DNA of 64,000 nucleotides from Pseudobutyrivibrio ruminis HUN009 (GCF_000703005.1 NZ_JNLH01000001.1:1915001-1979000); one strand, 5' to 3'. Shown: positions 17,271-26,151, numbered from the stretch's first letter. The notes: generated from the letters alone by a model not told the origin. Program-made: numbers and translations.

Positions 17271-17807
17271 ATGAAGGCTTGGGAACATTTTAAAACAATC
17301 ACCCATCATCGTCGTTTAGTTAGAAAGGGATGCTTTGCTGTAGGTCTATACATGCAGGGACTTCTACATGATTTATCAAAGTATTCATGGGTTGAGTTTC
17401 GAGTGGGGGCTAAGTATTATCAGGGTACACAGAGTCCAAATAATGCTGAAAGATTAGAGACAGGGGTTTCTATGGCGTGGCTTCATCATAAGGGACGCAA
17501 CAAACATCATTTTGAATATTGGATAGATTACAGCTTGGATGAGCATCATCATATGACTGGCATGGAGATGCCTGTAAAATACGTTGTTGAAATGTATTGT
17601 GACAGAGTGGCAGCATGCAAGACCTATCAAAAGGAAAAGTATAACGATTCTAGCGCATTAGAATATTACAACAGGGGCAAGGGTAAATATATGATGCATC
17701 CTAAAACAGCGGCTTTGTTGGAGGATATGCTTACATATCTTGCTGAACACGGTGAGAGTGCGACAAACGAATATATTCGCAAAAATATACTAAAGAATAA
17801 AAAGTAA
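17271..17807 (+). CDS. DUF5662 family protein
   Basis: This 178-residue cytoplasmic protein has no assigned function. It matches what I recall of DUF5662 (short clostridial proteins opening with a WEHFKTITHHR-type segment). Histidine and aspartate pairs stand out: HD at residues 33-34 within LLHDLSKYS, HHKGRNKHH near 72-80, and a DEHHHM cluster near 90. This arrangement is reminiscent of HD-type metal phosphohydrolases, but that link is inference. It lies 7 bases after the GH13-like gene and 15 bases before trpS, so all three are probably co-transcribed. Confidence 0.75.
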   Translation: MKAWEHFKTITHHRRLVRKGCFAVGLYMQGLLHDLSKYSWVEFRVGAKYYQGTQSPNNAERLETGVSMAWLHHKGRNKHHFEYWIDYSLDEHHHMTGMEMPVKYVVEMYCDRVAACKTYQKEKYNDSSALEYYNRGKGKYMMHPKTAALLEDMLTYLAEHGESATNEYIRKNILKNKK

Positions 17808-17822
17808 TTTGGAGATAACATT

Positions 17823-18830
17823 ATGGAAAAAGAGAGAAAAGTATTATATTCAGGTATGCAGGCAACAGGAAAGCTTACCATTGGCAATTATATAGGAGCA
17901 TTAAAGAACTGGGTAAATCTTCACGAGGACTATGATTGCTTCTTTGGTGTTATGGATTTACATTCTCTTACAGTTAGACAGAATCCTACAGAATTTAGAC
18001 AAAACGCAAGAAGAATATATACACAGTATGTGGCAGCTGGACTTGATCCACAGAAAAACTGTATTTATTTCCAGTCACATGTACCAGCACATGCTCAGTT
18101 AGGCTGGATTCTCGATTGCTATACATACATGGGTGAGCTTAATCGTATGACTCAGTTTAAGGATAAGTCTGCAAAACATGCAGATAATATTAATGCAGGC
18201 TTGTTTACATATCCTGCACTTATGGCTGCAGATATTCTTTTGTATCAGACTGATTTGGTGCCAATTGGAGCAGATCAGAAGCAGCACTTGGAAATCTGTA
18301 GAGACGTTGCAGAGCGTTTCAACAATATTTACGGAGATGTATTTACTATTCCAGAAGGATATTTCCCAAAGGCGGGCGCGCGAATCATGTCTCTTGCAGA
18401 GCCTACAAAGAAAATGTCTAAATCAGATGAGAATGTTAATGCAACAATCTATCTTATTGATGATAAGGATACAATCATCCGCAAGTTTAAGAAGGCTGTT
18501 ACAGATTCTGATGCTGAAGTTAGATATGATGTTGAAAATAAGCCTGGTGTATCAAATCTTATGGAAATCTACGGTGTTGTTACTGGAAAGTCTATGGATG
18601 AGGTTGCTAAAGAATTTGAAGGTAAGGGATATGGCGATTTTAAGCTTGCTGTTGGTGAGGCAGTAGCGGATATGCTTGAACCATTCCACGTTCGTTGCGC
18701 AGAGCTTGAAAAGGATAAGGCATATATTGATGGCTGCATCAAGGAGAATGCAGAAAAGGCATCTTATTTTGCTAATAAAACTCTTCGCAAGGTACATAAG
18801 AAGCTTGGTTTAACAGAAATGATTAGATAA
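17823..18830 (+). CDS. trpS: Tryptophan--tRNA ligase
   Basis: This class I synthetase charges tRNA-Trp. The 335-residue length is standard. The HIGH-type motif is TIGN at residues 19-22 within the SGMQATGKLTIGNYIGA opening, and the KMSKS motif is intact in the phrase PTKKMSKSDEN near residue 200. The upstream gap to the DUF5662 gene is only 15 bases with a GGAG site, so no T-box or separate leader is present; expression probably follows the upstream promoter. A clear terminator follows. Confidence 0.96.
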   Translation: MEKERKVLYSGMQATGKLTIGNYIGALKNWVNLHEDYDCFFGVMDLHSLTVRQNPTEFRQNARRIYTQYVAAGLDPQKNCIYFQSHVPAHAQLGWILDCYTYMGELNRMTQFKDKSAKHADNINAGLFTYPALMAADILLYQTDLVPIGADQKQHLEICRDVAERFNNIYGDVFTIPEGYFPKAGARIMSLAEPTKKMSKSDENVNATIYLIDDKDTIIRKFKKAVTDSDAEVRYDVENKPGVSNLMEIYGVVTGKSMDEVAKEFEGKGYGDFKLAVGEAVADMLEPFHVRCAELEKDKAYIDGCIKENAEKASYFANKTLRKVHKKLGLTEMIR

Positions 18831-18846
18831 TAATGATGTTGTATTT

Positions 18847-18885
18847 AAGACAGGAGTATGCTAAGATAACTCCTGTCTTTTTCTA
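18847..18885 (+). terminator. Intrinsic terminator after trpS
   Basis: AAGACAGGAGT at 18847-18857 pairs perfectly with ACTCCTGTCTT at 18869-18879 and is followed by TTTTCTATTTT. Confidence 0.9.
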
Positions 18886-18915
18886 TTTTCAATTTTAATT
18901 CCAAAAGGAGTTTAA

Positions 18916-20451
18916 TTGTATAGTATTGTAAATACCGCGACGATTTTCGGTATTGATTCTAAGCTTATATCTGTGGAAGCAGATATATCTGAAGGTATGC
19001 CCATTTTTGAAATGGTGGGTTATCTTTCATCTGAAGTGAAAGAAGCTAAGGAGAGGGTGAGGGCTGCACTTAAGAATGCAGGCTATGCGCTACCTATTAA
19101 GCGAATCACGGTCAATTTATCACCAGCAAGTATTAGAAAAACAGGAGCAGGCTTTGATTTGCCTATTGCTGTGGCTATTTTATCTGCTATAGGAATAATT
19201 AATTGCGAGAAGCTTTCATCTATATGTCTATGTGGCGAAATAGGCCTAGATGGCAAAATACAGCCTGTAAATGGTGTGCTATCTATGGCTATGGAGGCCA
19301 GAAGAAATAATTTGCAGATAATGATTGTTCCTAAGGACAATTTAGTTGAGGCTAGGCTGGTAAATGATTTGACTACAATTGGCGTAAGCCAGATTTCTGA
19401 GGTAATCGAGCTTTTAAATGAAGGCGTATTTGATGCCAAAGATGAAATAATCAATATGGAAGAGACATCTCAGGAGGATATGGAATATGATTTTTCCATG
19501 ATTAATGGACAACAGGCTCTTCGTCGAGCTTGTGAGGTGGCTATCTCAGGCATGCATAATATGCTTATGGTTGGCCCTCCGGGAGCGGGGAAATCCATGA
19601 TAGCGAAATGTATTCCTTCTATATTACCTGCTATGGATGCTGATGAGCAGTTAGAATTATCAAAGATTTATTCTGTCTGCGGTATGTTTGATGAACGGGG
19701 CGGTCTTATGAAGAAAAGACCTTTTAGAAGCCCACATCATACCGTGTCGCCTCAGGGATTGGTTGGAGGTGGACAGAATCCAAAACCAGGCGAAATATCC
19801 TTGGCTCATGGAGGGGTACTGTTTTTAGATGAGCTTACAGAGTTCACTAAATCTACAATTGAAATGCTAAGACAACCTCTTGAGGATAAAAAGGTAAATA
19901 TTTCAAGAGCTTCTGGAAGCTTTACATTTCCGGCAGACTTTGTAATGGTGGCTGCAATGAATCCTTGTTCTTGCGGGTATTATCCTGATTTGAATAGATG
20001 CCACTGTAGCAGAATGTCCATTCAAAGATATTTGGCTAAGATATCTCAACCATTGCTTGATAGAATTGATATTTGCGTAGAAGCACCTACTTTAAATTTT
20101 GCACAGATTGCATTGCGTCAGAAAAATGAGTCTTCAGCTGATATAAGAGTTAGAGTGGAGCGGGTTCATGAAATTCAACGTGAACGATATAAGAATTTTG
20201 ATTTTAAGTTTAACAGTCAGATTCCTAGTAGCCATATAGATGTATTTTGCCCTCTAAAGGAGGATGAAGCTAAATATATGGAAGAAATGTATGATAAGTA
20301 TTCCCTTACTGCTAGAACCTATCATAAGGTGCTTAGAGTGGCTAGAACGATAGCAGATATGGATGGTTGCCAGGATATTAGCCTTGTGCATCTTCAGGAG
20401 GCAGTTTGCTATAGAGGGCTTGATAAGCATTACTGGGAGGAGGGAATCTAA
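18916..20451 (+). CDS. comM: YifB/ComM family Mg-chelatase-like AAA+ ATPase
   Basis: ComM-type hexameric helicases promote branch migration during natural transformation; Firmicutes orthologues are usually called YifB. The 511-residue protein has an N-terminal LonC-like domain (residues 1-170, with LSPASIRKTGAGFDLPIA near 68-85), a Walker A GPPGAGKS at 220-227 and the GVLFLDELTEF Walker B near 300. A small cysteine group, CSCGYYPDLNRCHC, follows near 353. The start is a TTG five bases after AAAAGGAG. It overlaps dprA by one base (TAATG), so the two DNA-uptake genes are translationally coupled. Confidence 0.92.
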   Translation: MYSIVNTATIFGIDSKLISVEADISEGMPIFEMVGYLSSEVKEAKERVRAALKNAGYALPIKRITVNLSPASIRKTGAGFDLPIAVAILSAIGIINCEKLSSICLCGEIGLDGKIQPVNGVLSMAMEARRNNLQIMIVPKDNLVEARLVNDLTTIGVSQISEVIELLNEGVFDAKDEIINMEETSQEDMEYDFSMINGQQALRRACEVAISGMHNMLMVGPPGAGKSMIAKCIPSILPAMDADEQLELSKIYSVCGMFDERGGLMKKRPFRSPHHTVSPQGLVGGGQNPKPGEISLAHGGVLFLDELTEFTKSTIEMLRQPLEDKKVNISRASGSFTFPADFVMVAAMNPCSCGYYPDLNRCHCSRMSIQRYLAKISQPLLDRIDICVEAPTLNFAQIALRQKNESSADIRVRVERVHEIQRERYKNFDFKFNSQIPSSHIDVFCPLKEDEAKYMEEMYDKYSLTARTYHKVLRVARTIADMDGCQDISLVHLQEAVCYRGLDKHYWEEGI

Positions 20452-21548
20452 TGGACAAACACCTTTACCAGTACTGGTTTATGCGTAATGAAGATATTAC
20501 TTATTCAAGAAAACATAAACTTATTGATTATTTCTACGATAGTTATAATATCTATTTTGCTACGAAAAAAGATTTGGTTGATTCGGGATTGATGGATGAT
20601 AAAACAGCCGATACTTTTATACTTAATCGCGGCAAGTTTGATTTATCTAAGGAGTATGAGGAGTTTTCGCATTCCCCTTTTTCCTTTATAACAATGGAAG
20701 ATGTGGCCTATCCTGATAAGCTAAGAAACATTTATGATAAGCCCTATGGTCTTTATTATGTTGGGCAAATTCCATCTTTGGAAAGGGCGGTTTCTATTGT
20801 AGGAGCTAGACGATGCAGTGCATATGGCAAAAGAATTGCTCTTCAAATTGGAGACAAACTTGGACAAAATGGATACACCGTTATCAGTGGTATGGCCAGA
20901 GGAATCGATGCATATGGTCATAAAGGATGTATAGATGCAGGTGGTAAAACTATAGCTGTTTTGGGAAGCGGCTGTGATGTAATATATCCTGCTGATAATA
21001 GAATATTATATGAAGAGATTCTTTCAACTGGCGGAGCTATAATTTCAGAATATCAGATGGGGACAAGTCCTGTTGCAATGAACTTTCCTAGAAGAAACAG
21101 GATAGTTTCGGCACTTTCTGATATTGTTGTTGTAATTGAAGCAAGGGAAAAATCCGGTTCTTTGATTACAGCAGATTTTGCGTTGGAACAAGGTAAGGAT
21201 ATTTACGTTACTCCCGGTAGAATAGGGGATTCGTTAAGTTCTGGCACAAATAAACTTATTGCCCAAGGGGCAGGAATCATATACGACATAGATCAGTTTA
21301 TAGCTGATATACAAAATTTTTATGGATTAAAACCTGAAAAAATTAACGCTGAAAAGAAGCCAAAAATTATTCTTACTGAAGAGCAGAAAAGGGTATACAA
21401 ATTGTTTGATGATTATCCTAAAAGTATTTCCACAGTTATAGAAGAAAGTGGTATGGATTATCTTAATTTATTGTCTGTAGTGCTGTCTTTAGAAAGGCTT
21501 GAATTGCTTTCTGAAGTGTTCAAAAATAATTACGTAAAAACAGCGTGA
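20451..21548 (+). CDS. dprA: DNA-processing protein DprA (Smf)
   Basis: DprA binds incoming single-stranded DNA and loads RecA during transformation. The 365-residue protein has an N-terminal helical region and the Rossmann-like core: VGARRCSAYGKRIA near 115, SGMARGIDAYGHKGCIDAGG near 146 and VLGSGCDVIYPADN near 168. The NFPRRNRIVSALSD block follows. A C-terminal winged-helix-like part ends at LSLERLELLSEVF. With comM it suggests that the lineage keeps at least part of a competence system; no uptake pilus genes are in the window. Confidence 0.94.
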   Translation: MDKHLYQYWFMRNEDITYSRKHKLIDYFYDSYNIYFATKKDLVDSGLMDDKTADTFILNRGKFDLSKEYEEFSHSPFSFITMEDVAYPDKLRNIYDKPYGLYYVGQIPSLERAVSIVGARRCSAYGKRIALQIGDKLGQNGYTVISGMARGIDAYGHKGCIDAGGKTIAVLGSGCDVIYPADNRILYEEILSTGGAIISEYQMGTSPVAMNFPRRNRIVSALSDIVVVIEAREKSGSLITADFALEQGKDIYVTPGRIGDSLSSGTNKLIAQGAGIIYDIDQFIADIQNFYGLKPEKINAEKKPKIILTEEQKRVYKLFDDYPKSISTVIEESGMDYLNLLSVVLSLERLELLSEVFKNNYVKTA

Positions 21549-21608
21549 TTTGTTGATGGATTTTATATGAAAATTATTAAATTGTTTTGTCAATAGGTAA
21601 AATTTTCC

Positions 21609-21637
21609 TTGAAAAGAAAAAAATAATGTTGTATAGT
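21609..21637 (+). promoter_or_regulatory. Probable sigma-A promoter of topA
   Basis: TTGAAA at 21609-21614 and TATAGT at 21632-21637 are 17 bases apart, with a leader of about 30 bases before the topA ATG. The -35 box overlaps an inverted repeat, TTTTC-CTT-GAAAA. Confidence 0.65.
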
Positions 21638-21673
21638 GATTTTCGATTTCTTTGTGAATAGGAGCAAAAAAAT

Positions 21674-23746
21674 ATGGCAAAAAATCTAGTCATTGTGGAG
21701 TCACCAGCAAAGGTGCATACAATCAAAAAGTTTTTAGGCAGCAATTACGAGGTTATGGCATCACAGGGCCATGTTCGAGATATGCCTAAAAGTCAGCTTG
21801 GCTTTGACCCAGAAAATGATTTTGAACCTAAATATATAACAATTCGTGGAAAGGGTGAGCTTCTTGCTGCACTCCGTAAGGAAGTAAAGAAAGCAGATAA
21901 GATTTATCTCGCAACTGATCCCGACCGTGAGGGAGAAGCTATTTCATGGCATCTTACTCACGCACTCAACTTACAAGATAAAAAGGTATACAGAATTACC
22001 TTTAATGAGATAACAAAAACTGCTGTAAAGAATTCACTTAAGCATCCAAGAGAAATAGATATGGATTTAGTTGATGCACAGCAGGCAAGACGTATGCTTG
22101 ATAGAATGGTTGGATATAAAATCTCTCCACTTCTTTGGGCAAAGGTTAAGAGAGGCCTATCGGCAGGCCGTGTACAGTCTGTTGCACTTCGTATTATTTG
22201 CGACAGAGAAAAAGAAATTGAACAATTTATTCCTCAGGAATATTACACACTTGATGTATTGCTTGATGCTAAGGATGCAAAGAAGCCAATCGTTGCTAAA
22301 TATTATGGTGATACATCTGGTAAGAAGGATATTTCAGACAAGGAAAGCCTTGACAAAATCATGAATGATTTAAAGGGTGCTGATTTTAACATCGCTTCTA
22401 TTAAGCGTGGAACTAGAGAAAAGAAGGCGCCATTGCCTTTTACTACATCTACAATGCAGCAAGAGGCATCAAAGGCTTTAAACTTCTCAATTCAAAAGAC
22501 TATGAGCGTTGCTCAGCAGCTTTATGAAGGTGTTAGTGTTAAGGGCCATGGAACAATCGGTCTTATCACATATCTTCGTACTGATTCTACAAGAGTTTCA
22601 GATGAGGCGAGAGCGGCAGCTGAGCAGTTCATTACTGGCAATTATGGTCAGGAATATTTGTCAGCTCCTGTAAATTCAAGCAAGAAGAATACTGGTAAGG
22701 TTCAGGATGCTCACGAGGCTATTCGTCCTGCCAATATCGAATTGATTCCATCTGAAATCAAGGAGAGCCTTACTAGAGATCAGTTTAGACTATATCAGCT
22801 TGTATGGAAGAGATTTGTGGCAAGCCAGATGGCAAATGCCATTTATGATACAGTTTCACTAAATGTTCAGGCAAAGAATCATGTATTTACAGCATCTGAT
22901 TCTTCAATTAAGTTTGATGGATTTATGATGATTTATGTTTCAGCTGATGATGAAGCAGAATCTAAGACTCATCCGTTATCAAAGCTTACAGAAGATACAA
23001 AGCTTGAGTTTAATTCTTTTGAGGAAAAGCAGCATTTTACACAGCCAGCACCTCATTTTACAGAAGCGTCTCTCGTAAAGACATTAGAAGAGCTTGGTAT
23101 TGGTAGACCATCAACCTATTCACCTACCATTACAACTCTTTTAAAGCGTCATTACATTACAAAAGAGGCAAAGAACCTTTTTGTTACAGAACTTGGTGAA
23201 GTAGTCAATTCAATTATGGAGGCATCATTCCCTATAATTGTTGATGATAAATTTACTGCAAACTTGGAATTACTGCTTGACGGTGTTGAAGAGGGAACAG
23301 TTGAATGGAAATCTGTTGTAAGAAACTTCTACCCAGACCTTGAAAAGGCAGTTGAAGTGGCAGAAGAGGAGCTTGCAAAAGTTGAGATTCATGATGAAGT
23401 TACTGATGTTATCTGCGAAGAGTGCGGAAGAAACATGGTAATTAAATTTGGACCTCATGGTAAATTCTTAGCTTGCCCAGGATTTCCAGAATGTAGAAAT
23501 ACAAAACCATTCCTTGAAAAGATAGGAGTGCCATGCCCTAAGTGTGGCGGCGACGTTGTTATTAGAAAGTCACAGAAAGGAAGAAAATTCTTTGGATGTG
23601 CAAATCATCCTGAGTGTGACTTTATTAGCTGGTCAAAGCCAACCACAGAGAAGTGTCCAAAGTGTGGAACATATATGGTGGAAAAGGGTAATAAACTTGT
23701 TTGTGCAAATGATGATTGTAGATTTGTAGAAAATCAGAATAAATAG
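21674..23746 (+). CDS. topA: DNA topoisomerase I
   Basis: This type IA topoisomerase relaxes negative supercoils. The 690-residue protein opens with the Toprim domain (LVIVESPAKVHTIKKFLG at 5-22, TDPDREGEA at 81-89). The catalytic tyrosine is Y300 in GLITYLRTDST. Three C-terminal four-cysteine zinc ribbons follow, starting at CEECGRNM, CPKCGGDV and CPKCGTYM. Length and order are typical of Firmicutes TopA. It follows dprA, as in B. subtilis, and has its own promoter. Confidence 0.97.
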   Translation: MAKNLVIVESPAKVHTIKKFLGSNYEVMASQGHVRDMPKSQLGFDPENDFEPKYITIRGKGELLAALRKEVKKADKIYLATDPDREGEAISWHLTHALNLQDKKVYRITFNEITKTAVKNSLKHPREIDMDLVDAQQARRMLDRMVGYKISPLLWAKVKRGLSAGRVQSVALRIICDREKEIEQFIPQEYYTLDVLLDAKDAKKPIVAKYYGDTSGKKDISDKESLDKIMNDLKGADFNIASIKRGTREKKAPLPFTTSTMQQEASKALNFSIQKTMSVAQQLYEGVSVKGHGTIGLITYLRTDSTRVSDEARAAAEQFITGNYGQEYLSAPVNSSKKNTGKVQDAHEAIRPANIELIPSEIKESLTRDQFRLYQLVWKRFVASQMANAIYDTVSLNVQAKNHVFTASDSSIKFDGFMMIYVSADDEAESKTHPLSKLTEDTKLEFNSFEEKQHFTQPAPHFTEASLVKTLEELGIGRPSTYSPTITTLLKRHYITKEAKNLFVTELGEVVNSIMEASFPIIVDDKFTANLELLLDGVEEGTVEWKSVVRNFYPDLEKAVEVAEEELAKVEIHDEVTDVICEECGRNMVIKFGPHGKFLACPGFPECRNTKPFLEKIGVPCPKCGGDVVIRKSQKGRKFFGCANHPECDFISWSKPTTEKCPKCGTYMVEKGNKLVCANDDCRFVENQNK

Positions 23747-23751
23747 CGGTA

Positions 23752-23766
23752 AATTTTCTGATATTT
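23752..23766 (+). promoter_or_regulatory. CodY-box-like site in front of codY
   Basis: AATTTTCTGATATTT matches the published CodY consensus AATTTTCWGAAAATT at 13 of 15 positions. It ends one base before the codY -35 hexamer, where a bound repressor would hinder RNA polymerase. Confidence 0.55.
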
Positions 23767-23767
23767 A

Positions 23768-23796
23768 TTGCGATTTGTTCTAATCGGTGCTATAAT
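23768..23796 (+). promoter_or_regulatory. Sigma-A promoter of codY
   Basis: TTGCGA at 23768-23773 and TATAAT at 23791-23796 are 17 bases apart, giving a leader of about 80 bases. The AGGAGG at 23866-23871 is 12 bases from the ATG, longer than usual. Confidence 0.7.
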
Positions 23797-23883
23797 TGGT
23801 ACAAATTTCACATTAGTTCGGGGACGACAGTTAGATTGATTTGGCACAATATAGTGTTTAGATTCAGGAGGAATACATTTTAA

Positions 23884-24660
23884 ATGAGCGTACAGTTATT
23901 AGACAAGACAAGAAAGATTGGAAAACTTCTTCACAATAATAATTCATCAAAGGTTGTTTTTAACGACATTTGCTCTGTTCTTACAGATATTTTGGATTCT
24001 TCGGTTCTTGTTATTTCTAAGAAGGGTAAGGTCCTTGGACTTTCACACTTACCAAACACTACAGAAATTGGTGAGTTAATTGTTGACGAGGTTGGAGGAT
24101 TTATTGATCCACTTTTAAACGAGAGATTACTTTCAATTCTTTCAACAAAGGAAAATGTTAACTTAAAGACATTAGGTTTTGAAAAGTCTGATATTGATAT
24201 GTATTCAGCAATCATTGCACCAATTGATATTGCTGGCGAGAGACTTGGAACACTTTTTGTTTACAGATTTGATAAGCAGTACGATATTGATGACATCATC
24301 CTTACAGAGTACGGTACAACAGTTGTTGGACTTGAGATGATGCGTTCAGTAAACGAAGAGTCTGCAGAAGAGAACAGAAAGCTCCAGGTTGTTAAGAGCG
24401 CTATTTCTACACTTTCATACTCTGAGCTTGAAGCTATCATCCATATCTTTGATGAGCTTGATGGAAACGAAGGCGTTCTTGTTGCTTCAAAGATTGCAGA
24501 TAGAGTTGGTATTACAAGATCAGTTATAGTAAATGCACTTCGTAAGTTTGAATCAGCTGGTGTAATTGAATCTCGTTCATCTGGTATGAAGGGTACATAC
24601 ATCAAGGTTCTTAATGACGTTGTATTTGATGAGCTTAATGAGATTAAGAAAAATAAATAA
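23884..24660 (+). CDS. codY: GTP- and branched-chain-amino-acid-sensing global repressor CodY
   Basis: CodY represses starvation-response genes when GTP and branched-chain amino acids are plentiful. The 258-residue protein has the N-terminal GAF sensor (residues 1-155) and the C-terminal winged helix, with ASKIADRVGITRSVIVNALR near 202-221 and the wing ESRSSGMKGTYIKVLN. Length and motif order fit the family. It lies directly upstream of the flagellar cluster, as in B. subtilis, but has its own promoter and terminator. A CodY-like box abuts its -35, suggesting self-repression. Confidence 0.97.
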   Translation: MSVQLLDKTRKIGKLLHNNNSSKVVFNDICSVLTDILDSSVLVISKKGKVLGLSHLPNTTEIGELIVDEVGGFIDPLLNERLLSILSTKENVNLKTLGFEKSDIDMYSAIIAPIDIAGERLGTLFVYRFDKQYDIDDIILTEYGTTVVGLEMMRSVNEESAEENRKLQVVKSAISTLSYSELEAIIHIFDELDGNEGVLVASKIADRVGITRSVIVNALRKFESAGVIESRSSGMKGTYIKVLNDVVFDELNEIKKNK

Positions 24661-24676
24661 TTAGGATTTTATTTAA

Positions 24677-24706
24677 AGGGACTTACATTTTGTAGGTCTC
24701 TTTTTT
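24677..24706 (+). terminator. Intrinsic terminator after codY
   Basis: AGGGACTTACA (24677-24687) pairs with TGTAGGTCTCT (24691-24701) with two G-U pairs and a three-base loop, followed by six T. It insulates the flagellar cluster from codY transcription. Confidence 0.85.
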
Positions 24707-24809
24707 GTTATTATTCATAACTTTAACACAAAAATATTTTATGATGATAGTAATTATAAAATGGTGATTTGTATTCTATATTTATGTAATTATCGCGAAA
24801 TACAACACT

Positions 24810-24847
24810 AATAGTGGCGATTGAGTAAATGAATGTATGCCACTATT
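24810..24847. repeat. Perfect 9-bp inverted repeat upstream of flgB
   Basis: AATAGTGGC at 24810-24818 and GCCACTATT at 24839-24847 are exact complements 20 bases apart. A further CACTA lies at 24806-24810, and AACAC/GTGTT can extend the pairing. There is no T-run, so an operator is more likely than a terminator. Confidence 0.55.
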
Positions 24848-24881
24848 TCTTGTGTTTAGAATTAATAAAATATACTACATG

Positions 24882-24922
24882 ATGTAAAAAAGCCTTGTGT
24901 TTTTTTACATATAATTTATAAT
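24882..24922 (+). promoter_or_regulatory. Probable flgB operon promoter overlapping a 10-bp inverted repeat
   Basis: ATGTAAAAAA (24882-24891) is the exact complement of TTTTTTACAT (24901-24910). A TTGTGT -35 (24895-24900) lies across its loop, and a TATAAT (24917-24922) follows 16 bases later. A second TATAAT lies at 24910-24915. The flgB ATG is 26 bases beyond. No sigma-28 promoter is seen here. Confidence 0.55.
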
Positions 24923-24948
24923 TAAATTAGTCTAGGAGGATTGTATAT

Positions 24949-25344
24949 ATGATTAGTTCAGATGCATTCGGATATATCAACTTACTTGATAATACAGCAG
25001 ATGTGAGCTGGCAGCGCCAGACTCTTATTATGAATAACATTGCTAACGCTACAACTCCTGGTTATAAGAGACAGGATATAGAGTTTGAGAGTGTCCTTAG
25101 AAAAGAGCTTATCAACACTCATGAGCGTTCTTTGGAAAGAGCGGTTAATGTCTTAGACGATGATGGAAATCATGTTGATGGCATTGAATATACAGATTAT
25201 GAGAATTACTCATACAGACTCGATGGCAACAACGTTGACATGGATACAGAAAATGTGGAGCTTGCTTCTGAACAGATTAGATATCAGACTCTCACAACCA
25301 GTGTTAACAATGAAGTTGGACGTTTCAAGTCAGTTATTTCATAA
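24949..25344 (+). CDS. flgB: Flagellar basal-body rod protein FlgB
   Basis: FlgB forms the proximal rod of the flagellum outside the membrane and is exported by the flagellar type III system. The 131-residue protein has the family opening with RQTLIMNNIANATTPGYKRQDIEFE near residues 23-46 and a C-terminal helix ending NEVGRFKSVIS. It has no signal peptide, as expected for an axial protein. It is the first gene of the long flagellar cluster and starts behind AGGAGG. The two inverted repeats upstream probably control the whole cluster. Confidence 0.95.
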   Translation: MISSDAFGYINLLDNTADVSWQRQTLIMNNIANATTPGYKRQDIEFESVLRKELINTHERSLERAVNVLDDDGNHVDGIEYTDYENYSYRLDGNNVDMDTENVELASEQIRYQTLTTSVNNEVGRFKSVIS

Positions 25345-25375
25345 TCATGATTGTTAAATAAACGGAGGAAAGGCT

Positions 25376-25831
25376 ATGGGATTATTTCAACCTTTTGACA
25401 TTGCTGCATCAGGCATGACAGCACAGCGTTTCAGAATGGATGTTATCGCTGAAAATATTGCAAATGTCAACACCACTCGCACAGAGAATGGTGGCCCTTA
25501 TACGCGTAAAATAGTTACATTCCAGGAAAAACAGTTAAAGGCGGGTACTCCATCTTTTAGAAACATTCTTAAAGAGAGCACAGCAGCTTATAATGGCAAT
25601 GGCGTAAAAGTTTCAAAAGTGTCTGAAGACACTGAAACAGATTACATAATGGAATACGATCCATCTCATCCAGATGCTGATGAAAATGGATACGTTAGAT
25701 ATCCAAACGTAAATACAGTTACAGAGATGACTAACCTTATCGATGCCAGCCGTGCGTACGAAGCAAATACCACAGCATTCCAGGCTATTAAGTCTATGGC
25801 TACAAGCGGCATTTCAATTGGACAGGGATGA
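25376..25831 (+). CDS. flgC: Flagellar basal-body rod protein FlgC
   Basis: FlgC is another proximal rod subunit. The 151-residue product shows the axial-protein N-terminal pattern FDIAASGMTAQRFRMDVIAENIANVNTTRT, and the C-terminal NTVTEMTNLIDASRAYEANTTAFQ heptad region with its conserved SRAYEANT. It starts behind CGGAGG, 31 bases after flgB, and is followed by fliE after 17 bases. This is the standard flgB-flgC-fliE order. Confidence 0.95.
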   Translation: MGLFQPFDIAASGMTAQRFRMDVIAENIANVNTTRTENGGPYTRKIVTFQEKQLKAGTPSFRNILKESTAAYNGNGVKVSKVSEDTETDYIMEYDPSHPDADENGYVRYPNVNTVTEMTNLIDASRAYEANTTAFQAIKSMATSGISIGQG

Positions 25832-25848
25832 TATTAAAGGAGAATTAA

Positions 25849-26151
25849 ATGGACGTTAGTTCTATTCAGAGTTTATATGGTGCTACGCCGGTCACATCAA
25901 GCGAGACAAAAGTGAACGCAGATACAGGATTTCAAAGCATGCTTAATTCTGTTATGAGCTTATTAGAGGATACAAACTCACAGATTCAACAGGCTCATAA
26001 AGAAGAAGTTGCTTTTCAGCTTGGTGAGACAGACAACACTCATGATTTGATGATTGCAGAGCAGAAGGCAAACATTGCATTACAGTATACTGTAGCAGTT
26101 CGTGATAGAGTGCTTGAGGCTTATCAGCAGATTATGCAGATGCAAGTCTAA
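25849..26151 (+). CDS. fliE: Flagellar hook-basal body protein FliE
   Basis: FliE joins the MS ring to the rod. The 100-residue length is typical. The C-terminal half has the conserved HDLMIAEQKANIALQYTVAVRDRVLEAYQQIMQMQV-type sequence (residues about 64-99), which packs like other rod proteins. It starts behind AAGGAG. It lies between flgC and fliF, the usual position, and I see nothing unusual in it. Confidence 0.94.
   Translation: MDVSSIQSLYGATPVTSSETKVNADTGFQSMLNSVMSLLEDTNSQIQQAHKEEVAFQLGETDNTHDLMIAEQKANIALQYTVAVRDRVLEAYQQIMQMQV

Noticed and set aside
24661..24948. CodY box controlling flgB
   Set aside because: The best stretch, AATTATCGCGAAATA, misses four or more consensus bases and has the wrong centre spacing.
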